Of a stretch of DNA of 64,000 bases, positions 57,108 to 64,000 are shown one piece after another. The notes beneath the pieces were generated by a model that did not search any database, was not told the origin of the DNA, and saw nothing but the letters and a program-made list of their open reading frames with translations. Within the stretch, counting starts at the first letter, position 1. Each line of letters starts with the position of its first letter. Origin of the DNA: Acidobacteriota bacterium (GTDB lineage: Bacteria > Acidobacteriota > Vicinamibacteria > Vicinamibacterales > UBA2999); assembly GCA_030697165.1 (NCBI GenBank), contig JAUYQQ010000008.1, forward strand, positions 5,001 to 69,000. Reading direction: 5' to 3'. Position numbers and translations under genes: made by a program.

Positions 57108-57652
57108 CGCCACCAGCGGCGGTACGCGCGATACTCTGCTCCGCGCCGTTCGGCCAGCAGCCGGTCCTGCCGGCGCGCCGCGATCACGTGCAGCACGATC
57201 ATGATGAGCGCGGTCACGCCAAGTGTCGGGCTGTGCGTCGCGATCGGCGCTGCCGCCCAGGCCAGGGAGTACGCCAGGTAGACCGGGTGACGAAACAGCC
57301 GGTAGACGCCGTTCGTGAGCAGCGGCGTGGCCGCCTCGCTGGCTGCGAAGGCACGGGGCAGCATGACGTCGCCGGTGGCTTCCACGGCCGCCAGAAACAG
57401 GGCCACCGCGAGCACGTACAACGCAATGCCGGTCACGGTCCAGGAATCGCCGGGGCTGTCGCGGGTGATGATGCCGACGCAGTGAAGCACCGCGACCGCA
57501 ATGGCTGATTCCTGGAACAGAATCGCCTGCCGTTCAGCGGGCGTGGGCGTGATAAAGAACTTCTGCAGGCCGATTCCCATGACGACGAAGGCCGCCAGGC
57601 CCGAGGCGAGCAGCACCCATTCCAGGAGGTTGGCCGGACCCTCGAACCCCAC
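57104..57652 (-). CDS. ICMT/PEMT-like membrane methyltransferase family protein
   Basis: 182 residues from a GTG at 57652, with four or five hydrophobic segments. The C-terminal block GVYRLFRHPVYLAYSLAWAAAP ... ARRQDRLLAERRGAEYRAYRRWWR carries the RHPxYL and E-x-x-Y-x-x-Y patterns of isoprenylcysteine-carboxyl-methyltransferase-like proteins. Bacterial members methylate unknown small or lipid acceptors. Upstream of the GTG the frame continues, but without conserved features. Confidence 0.8.
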   Translation of the reverse strand: MGFEGPANLLEWVLLASGLAAFVVMGIGLQKFFITPTPAERQAILFQESAIAVAVLHCVGIITRDSPGDSWTVTGIALYVLAVALFLAAVEATGDVMLPRAFAASEAATPLLTNGVYRLFRHPVYLAYSLAWAAAPIATHSPTLGVTALIMIVLHVIAARRQDRLLAERRGAEYRAYRRWWR

Positions 57653-57708
57653 GGCGGGATTATAGGGCAGCGACGTTGCCTTCGGCCTTCCACCCCCGGT
57701 CTTGGTTG

Positions 57709-58761
57709 CTAGCGCTCCCCGGGTGGCCGGCGATCGAGCGGCTTCATTTCGACCGTGAAGCTGAAGGGTACCCGCGCGGGGTTGTAGCACAACTTGTCGT
57801 CACACGCCTGGTAGTCGAGCGCACCCGTGATGGTCACCGATGGCATGGCGGCCAGTTGCTTTTGGGCGGCCGGCGTCGCCAGCAGCGTCAGGTCGCGGCG
57901 CAGGCGGAACGGCTTCATGAAGACTTCAACCCGCTCGTCGAGCGGCTTGAAGTGATAGATCTCGGACGCCGGATAGACCGTGTCGTGGGTTCGCAACCAC
58001 GGTTGGGGATCGATCGTGACCTGCACCACGCGGTAGGTGTGTTTCCCTGGCGCGTACAAATGCATGCCAGGCTTTGGCGAGGCGTCCACCACGAGCGACA
58101 GGCGCTCGCCCGGCGCCGCGGTGGTGTCACTGATGGTCGCCGTCAGCGTGAGGTGCGCGGTGTCGGCGGTCACCGTGCCGCCGCCGATCCCAGCCCCGAG
58201 CGACGACAGGATGGTCGCTGTCGTGTACCGCTCCTGGTAGGCGTCCTCGAAGAACCGCGACACGACCACGCCCTTGCGATCGACGATGAACGTGCCCGGG
58301 TGCGGAATGCCAAAAGTCGTCGACTTCGGATCGACGCCCTGATTGAGCAGGCCGTACTGCTTGATGATGGCCGAGCCCGGGTCGGCGATGATCGGAAACG
58401 TGATGCTGCGCGACGCCGAGAAGCGCCGGTGGGTTTCGGCGCTGTCGTAGCTGATCGCAATGAGGCCCAGCCCCTGCCGGGTGATGTCAGCGTGGCGGCT
58501 TTGCAGCTCCACGAGCTGCGTCTTGCAGTACGGTCACCAGTCGGCGGAGCGGAAGAACACCAGCATGGCGCCCTTCGGCCCCATGACCGACGCGAGGGTG
58601 TGGGGTTTGCCGAACTGGTCGGTGCCCGAGAAAGCCGGGACGACGGCGCCGATCTGGGGACCGACCTTGGAAGTATCGACTGCCGGCGGCGCCTGGCCGG
58701 CCAGGCCCGCAACCGCCACCACGGCGGTCAACACGGTGAGCGCGAATCGGGGTTTCATCAT
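57709..58761 (-). CDS. exported redoxin with in-frame UGA at the UxxC site, probable selenoprotein
   Basis: Thioredoxin-fold peroxiredoxin/thiol oxidoreductase of 350 residues if the TGA at 58534-58536 is read as Sec76. Signal peptide MMKPRFALTVLTAVVAVAGLAG, then an AhpC/TSA-like domain: GAVVPAFSGTDQFGKPHTL, MLVFFRSADW-U-PYCKTQLVELQSRH, ISYDSAETHRRF, FPIIADPGS, HPGTFIVDRKGVVVSRFFEDAY. The UGA replaces the first Cys of the expected W-C-P-Y-C motif, both halves are in one frame, and a SECIS-like hairpin follows. The C-terminal ~150 residues resemble the DsbD N-terminal domain, with a Cys pair at ~320 and ~325 (DYQACDDKLCYNP). The alternative is a pseudogene by nonsense mutation; the intact flanks argue against that. 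Gene callers will split it at 58512/58534. Confidence 0.8.
58503..58519 (-). promoter_or_regulatory. bacterial SECIS-like hairpin after the in-frame UGA
   Basis: On the minus strand GCAGCTC-GTG-GAGCTGC makes a perfect 7-bp stem with a 3-base loop that begins with G. It starts 14 bases after the UGA, and the loop is 21 bases after it. Published bacterial SECIS rules ask for a small apical loop with G in the first two positions, within about 16-37 bases of the UGA. It also encodes QLVEL, so codon choice alone could create it. Confidence 0.65.
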
Positions 58762-58801
58762 CGGTAAGACGCCTCGGGCAGCCTGAAGATACATGAAGTG
58801 T

Positions 58802-60325
58802 TTAGCGACCAAGCAACCAAGTTTCCGGGTACTGCGCGTACCAGCCGAACCAGAACGCGCGCTGGGCGACGAAACGCGGCAACGCGATCGACCCATCCGT
58901 CAGCGTGAGCGCGTCTTCGCCCTGCCGCCAGGTTCGGCCGGCGGTGTCGACGAGGTCGCCGGTAACGGGTCGCGACTGGAACACCACGTCGTGGCCGCCC
59001 ACGGCATAGACCCGGTTGGCGCCCTTCGGCGTGGTCACCACCAGCAACCGGCGGCCAGCCACTTCGAAGGGAAACACCGGGGTGCGCTTGAGGAAGTCGG
59101 CCACGATCGCCACCGGCTGCGCCTCGCCGCCAGCCGCCGGCCTGACCTGCATCACCAGCACTTCGTCCTTATTCTTCAGGCGGCGGTCCTTGTTCGAGAC
59201 CTCGAAATACAGCCGGTCATTCGAAAAGTAGTCGCGGTAGGCCGCGCCCTCGCCGTAGTCCCGCTTGTGACCGGTGTCGAGCGACAGCACGGTCGTCTTC
59301 GGATGCGTCTCGCGCCACTCGCCCCAGGTCGTGGTCACCGCGGCGTGCGAGGTCATCTGTAGCCCGCTGTCGACCAGCGAACCGACGACCGGCTTGCCCT
59401 CGAGGGTGGACCACAGGCTCATGGACTCCTCGTCGAACATCAGCTTGTTCGATCGATAGAGCAGGCCACTCGTACCAAAACCGCGGCGTTTGCCGCCGAC
59501 CACGCTGTCGTACGGAATCACGGTACCGCACAAGGTGCAGTAGACGATGGTGATCTCGGCGCCGCCGAGCTTGTCGACGGCCATCTCGTGCCAGGCCAGG
59601 ATGCGCTTCGGGTAGGCGCGGGCCTCGCCGTTCACGACCACCCCAAACACGATATTGCCGTCGCGCAGGTAGCGTGCCTCCTCGCCTGACATGACCTTGG
59701 GGTAATAGAGCGGGGGAATGCCGTTGACGGTCACCCCGCCCCAATCGATCTCGTCGAGCCGAATCAAACTCTTCGCACCGGGCGGAAAGAATCGCTGCAT
59801 GCGCGGGTCAACGCCGCCGCCGTAGACCATGCCCTTGAACTGCGCGTACTCGGGATGCGGCTCGTACGGCAGGCTCCACATCCACGCCCGCCAGCCGTTC
59901 AGGGACAAGTCGAATCGCTTTCGGGTTTGCTTCTCGAGAAACGAGATCAATCGCGAGCGGATCATCGACTCACGCGTCACGCCAGTTCCGCCCGCCGCCG
60001 CCAGTTCCGCACCGAGCAAACGCGAGCCGGGATCGTCGCCGTCGTCAGGACCATCAGTGGGCTGCGCGCCGATGTCGGCGCCACCGGATGGCGCGGTGGG
60101 ACGGGGCGCCGGCCGCAGCAGCCGGGCCATGTCAATGATCATCGGGGTGTACGAGTCGCGCCACTGCTTGGACAGCGCGTCGAGGGCCGCGCGTGCGACG
60201 CGATCGTCCGGTGAGGTCGCGGCAAAGAACAGTTCGAGCGGCGGCGGGCCCGGCACCTGGGCCCGCATGTTGCCCTGGCTGAACAGGAGCAGTGTCGCGG
60301 TGATCACCAGGCTCGCGCGCATCAT
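58802..60325 (-). CDS. DUF3179 domain exported protein
   Basis: 507 residues; MMRASLVITATLLLFSQGNMRAQ is a signal peptide. The DUF3179 core is clear: VVVNGEARAYPKRILAWHEMAVDKLGGAEITIVYCTLCGTVIPYDS, GTSGLLYRSNKLMFDEESMSLWSTLEGKPVVG and GEGAAYRDYFSN. The CTLCGT motif offers a Cys pair for metal or disulfide. The function of the family is unknown. It overlaps the anti-sigma gene (ATGA) and precedes the redoxin by 40 bases, so all belong to one operon. The N-terminal ~130 residues are specific to this protein. Confidence 0.9.
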   Translation of the reverse strand: MMRASLVITATLLLFSQGNMRAQVPGPPPLELFFAATSPDDRVARAALDALSKQWRDSYTPMIIDMARLLRPAPRPTAPSGGADIGAQPTDGPDDGDDPGSRLLGAELAAAGGTGVTRESMIRSRLISFLEKQTRKRFDLSLNGWRAWMWSLPYEPHPEYAQFKGMVYGGGVDPRMQRFFPPGAKSLIRLDEIDWGGVTVNGIPPLYYPKVMSGEEARYLRDGNIVFGVVVNGEARAYPKRILAWHEMAVDKLGGAEITIVYCTLCGTVIPYDSVVGGKRRGFGTSGLLYRSNKLMFDEESMSLWSTLEGKPVVGSLVDSGLQMTSHAAVTTTWGEWRETHPKTTVLSLDTGHKRDYGEGAAYRDYFSNDRLYFEVSNKDRRLKNKDEVLVMQVRPAAGGEAQPVAIVADFLKRTPVFPFEVAGRRLLVVTTPKGANRVYAVGGHDVVFQSRPVTGDLVDTAGRTWRQGEDALTLTDGSIALPRFVAQRAFWFGWYAQYPETWLLGR

Positions 60326-60987
60326 CGCCGGACCTCGGTTCGCCCGGCGAACGCCGTGAACATGGCCCGACCAAACACGGCCGCCGACAGGACTACGGCC
60401 ATCACCGGGCCTGCGTGCCAGAGCAGGAGATGCATGGGGCCGTCCAGGGGACAGGTAAGTTCAACGCCGAGCGCGCCGACGGCGGCCGCCGCCAACGCCG
60501 CGAACGTGACCGTGGCGCGCACGTCGCCAGGCGCGCTCCGTCCCACCATGATCGCCAGCAGCAGGCCCGGCGTGGCACCGATCGCGAACGCCTTCGCGAC
60601 GCAGCCCCAGCCGGCCTCTGGCCAGGCGGCGCCGCCGGCCGCCGCCAACGGCATCAGCTCTCCGGCGAGCCAGGCCAGCCATGCGCCCAGGGCGATCGCG
60701 GGCGCGGCGCGGCGCCACCTGTCAACGGGTTCGCCTGGAATCGCCAACGCCAACGCCGCGGCGGCCGAGCTGACGGCCGCGAGTACCAGCAACGCCACGT
60801 GGGCCTGAAAGGGTTGCGCAAACACGCTCGTGGCCAGGTCGCCGCGGCGTCCGAGGACCGCGACGGAGGCGGCACCCACCGCCACCGAGGCCATCAGCCA
60901 CCGCCGTAGCCGGACGGAGGGCAGCGGGAGCGGTGACACCGGCTCGAGATCCCGAACCAGGGCGTCGATCACGTCGTTAGTTGCCAT
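60322..60987 (-). CDS. NrsF-like (DUF1109) membrane anti-sigma factor
   Basis: 221 residues with six hydrophobic segments, and a short cytoplasmic N-terminus MATNDVIDALVRDLEPVSPLPLPSVRLRRWL typical of the DUF1109/NrsF family. Conserved-type Cys residues lie in WGCVAKAFAIGATPG and LGVELTCPLDGPMHLLLWHAGPV. In Caulobacter NrsF holds SigF and releases it under metal or oxidative stress through a Cys pair. It starts 11 bases inside the 3' end of the sigma gene, the usual coupling. Confidence 0.88.
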   Translation of the reverse strand: MATNDVIDALVRDLEPVSPLPLPSVRLRRWLMASVAVGAASVAVLGRRGDLATSVFAQPFQAHVALLVLAAVSSAAAALALAIPGEPVDRWRRAAPAIALGAWLAWLAGELMPLAAAGGAAWPEAGWGCVAKAFAIGATPGLLLAIMVGRSAPGDVRATVTFAALAAAAVGALGVELTCPLDGPMHLLLWHAGPVMAVVLSAAVFGRAMFTAFAGRTEVRR

Positions 60988-61534
60988 AGCCGATTCCCGC
61001 CAGAAACTTTCTCAGCGCCGCGTAGCCGCGGTGGGCAATCACTTTGATGTTGGCTTCACTCATCCCGGTCTCCCGCGCGACATCGCTCACGGACATCTCC
61101 ATCAACTTCAGGCGTTCGATCACCACGCGTTGGGCCGGCGACAACTGTCGCATCGCTTGCGCCAGGTCGACTCGAGCAATGGTTTCACCCTCTGGCGTGT
61201 GTGACCACACCACCGGCGGCACCGCGTCCATGGGTTCCTCCCACGCGGCCGTACGCTTGTGCCGGCGAATCGCGTCGATCATGCGACTCTGCAGCACCGC
61301 GTAGAACCAGGGCGCGAAGGGCCGCTCGGGGTTCCAGGTCTGCCGCGCCCGGTGCAACGACACCAGCACATCCTGGACGACATCGTCGACCCACGGCGTT
61401 TGCCCGACCCGACGGCACACGTAGAGCCTGACGACGTGACCGAGCCCCCGTAACAGGGCGTCGTACGCCGATCGGTCGCCGCGCTGGCTCGCCGTCATGA
61501 GCAACGTCAGCTCATGTTCCTGCTCTGGGGTCAT
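60977..61534 (-). CDS. ECF RNA polymerase sigma factor (SigF/ECF16-like)
   Basis: 185 residues. Region 2: VDDVVQDVLVSLHRARQTWNPERPFAPWFYAVLQSRMIDAIRRHKR, close to the SigF/ECF16 pattern. Region 4: AMRQLSPAQRVVIERLKLMEMSVSDVARETGMSEANIKVIAHRGYAALRKFL. The paired NrsF-like gene supports the assignment. It is expected to drive its own operon, including the DUF3179 and redoxin genes. No clear autoregulatory promoter was identified by eye upstream of 61534. Confidence 0.93.
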   Translation of the reverse strand: MTPEQEHELTLLMTASQRGDRSAYDALLRGLGHVVRLYVCRRVGQTPWVDDVVQDVLVSLHRARQTWNPERPFAPWFYAVLQSRMIDAIRRHKRTAAWEEPMDAVPPVVWSHTPEGETIARVDLAQAMRQLSPAQRVVIERLKLMEMSVSDVARETGMSEANIKVIAHRGYAALRKFLAGIGYGN

Positions 61535-61704
61535 CCCCTTATTGGACTTCTACGAAGCACTCCGCGATTCGGTTACAGATGCCGGCGGTCTCAGGGGCGG
61601 GGCCGAGCGAGGTCGACTCGACGGGGGTCAGGCGGGGTTTCGGCTTCGAGAGTGGCGCGGTAGCGCGCCCGTGCGTCCTGCTCCAAGGACACTGGATCCA
61701 TCCC

Positions 61705-61803
61705 TCAACAGGCGGTTGGCTTCTGCATGTAGCCTTCCCAGAACTGGGCCACGCCTGTAACAAACTGGGACAGCGCCGTCTTGAGGGTTCGAGTGGTCGA
61801 CAT
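61705..61803 (-). CDS. possible 32-residue small protein downstream of acs
   Basis: An ATG at 61803 opens MSTTRTLKTALSQFVTGVAQ, continues with a Trp/Phe-rich amphipathic stretch (FWEGYMQKP) and stops at 61705. It lies 20 bases after the acs stop on the same strand. No strong ribosome-binding site is seen. The amphipathic helix gives it some plausibility; otherwise the 288 bases between acs and the sigma gene hold nothing I can name. Confidence 0.35.
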   Translation of the reverse strand: MSTTRTLKTALSQFVTGVAQFWEGYMQKPTAC

Positions 61804-61822
61804 AGCTTCGATGGTAGTCGCT

Positions 61823-63787
<1,965 letters not shown>

Positions 63788-63804
63788 GACGGCAGTATAT
63801 TCCT

Positions 63805-63926
63805 GGTTCAATCACGGTGGTTCAACCACGAAGGTTCAACCACGGAGGTTCAACCACGGAGGTTCTTAGAACCATCGTGATTGAACCCAGTGGTAGAACC
63901 CTCGTGGTTGAACCCTGTGATTGAAC
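63805..63926. repeat. inverted array of GGTTCAACCACGGA units upstream of acs
   Basis: Four 14-base units (GGTTCAATCACGGT, GGTTCAACCACGAA, two GGTTCAACCACGGA), then GGTTCTTAGAACC as the centre. Three reversed units follow (CGTGATTGAACCC, TGGTAGAACCC, CGTGGTTGAACCC) plus a partial. It fills the whole gap from 18 bases before the acs start to the stop of the next minus-strand gene. It may form a cruciform or present repeated sites to a regulator. Confidence 0.85.
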
Positions 63927-64000
63927 TATCGGGTTTGTGTCCCGAACCAGCGGAAGCGTTTCGGTCGCAGGCTCAGCAGTTGCAGCGCCGAGGCCGCCGA
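63926..64000 (-). CDS. C-terminal end of an unidentified gene cut by window edge
   Basis: A minus-strand frame enters from the right edge and ends LQLLSLRPKRFRWFGTQTR at the TAG at 63926-63928. Only about 24 residues are visible, so no family can be named. The stop lies in the last unit of the repeat array. It could also be a chance frame. Confidence 0.3.
   Translation of the reverse strand, partial: SAASALQLLSLRPKRFRWFGTQTR

Noticed and set aside
58534-58536. The UGA as a plain nonsense mutation or sequencing error
   Set aside because: Possible, but it falls exactly on the redox Cys position with a SECIS-like hairpin and no other decay, so recoding is the better explanation; kept as an alternative.
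61539-61763. 74-codon minus-strand frame between acs and the sigma factor gene
   Set aside because: No ribosome-binding site, low-quality composition (Pro/Ser/Arg), no recognisable motif.
63805-63926. CRISPR array
   Set aside because: Units are contiguous 14-mers without unique spacers and reverse direction in the middle; no cas genes.

Overview
The window is a GC-rich stretch of about 64 kb of bacterial chromosome with ordinary gene density and no rRNA, tRNA, phage, insertion sequence or CRISPR array that I can recognise. A didermal organism is indicated by an outer-membrane barrel with a terminal Phe, a LolD/MacB-type ATPase, a type IV pilus ATPase and Tat and Sec signal peptides. Gene content (DUF3179, M14 peptidase with a long C-terminal part, DppD/DppF pair, GC-rich antisense ORFs, many short palindromic repeats) suggests Acidobacteriota, perhaps class Vicinamibacteria. 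That placement is an inference made without any database search.

Layout. 1-1220 is the end of tyrS. 1426-2250 is a Tat-exported phosphoesterase. 2247-15261 (minus) is a long purine block: M16 peptidase, purB, purS, purQ, purL, purF, a HEAT-repeat protein, purM, a gluconate-dehydrogenase-like pair, a toxin-antitoxin pair and purN. 15374-19230 (plus) holds a CDP-alcohol phosphatidyltransferase, an exported protein, rlmN and an esterase lipoprotein. purD stands alone on the minus strand (19265-20584). 20798-31080 (plus) is rpsU followed by a surface-glycan-like operon: STAS protein, decaprenyl-phosphate phosphoribosyltransferase-like enzyme, DUF362 protein, coiled-coil protein, four GT4 glycosyltransferases and an exported protein with a PqqD-like end. 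31177-43476 carries a membrane protein, an M14 peptidase, a sigma-54 response regulator with its PDZ-7TM histidine kinase, a Rossmann-fold reductase, an outer-membrane barrel and an exported protein. 43645-47087 is glgC-eno-gpmA. 47849-52131 is methylmalonyl-CoA mutase large subunit, dppD-dppF and an exported protein. 52138-57652 holds a LolD-like ATPase, a J-domain protein, PilB with an added zinc ribbon, a degenerate GGDEF protein and an ICMT-like methyltransferase. 57709-61534 (minus) is a redox operon: ECF sigma factor, NrsF-like anti-sigma factor, DUF3179 protein and a redoxin. 61823-63787 is acs.

Two results stand out. First, the redoxin at 57709-58761 has an in-frame UGA exactly where the first Cys of a W-C-P-Y-C motif belongs. 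It is followed by a hairpin that fits the bacterial SECIS rules, so it is probably a selenoprotein (Sec76) controlled by the SigF/NrsF-type pair upstream. Second, the window is full of short palindromic repeat families. Several copies sit in frame inside conserved genes (purL, purD twice, eno) or form the C-terminal tails of glycosyltransferases, which recalls the Rickettsia palindromic elements but with different sequences.
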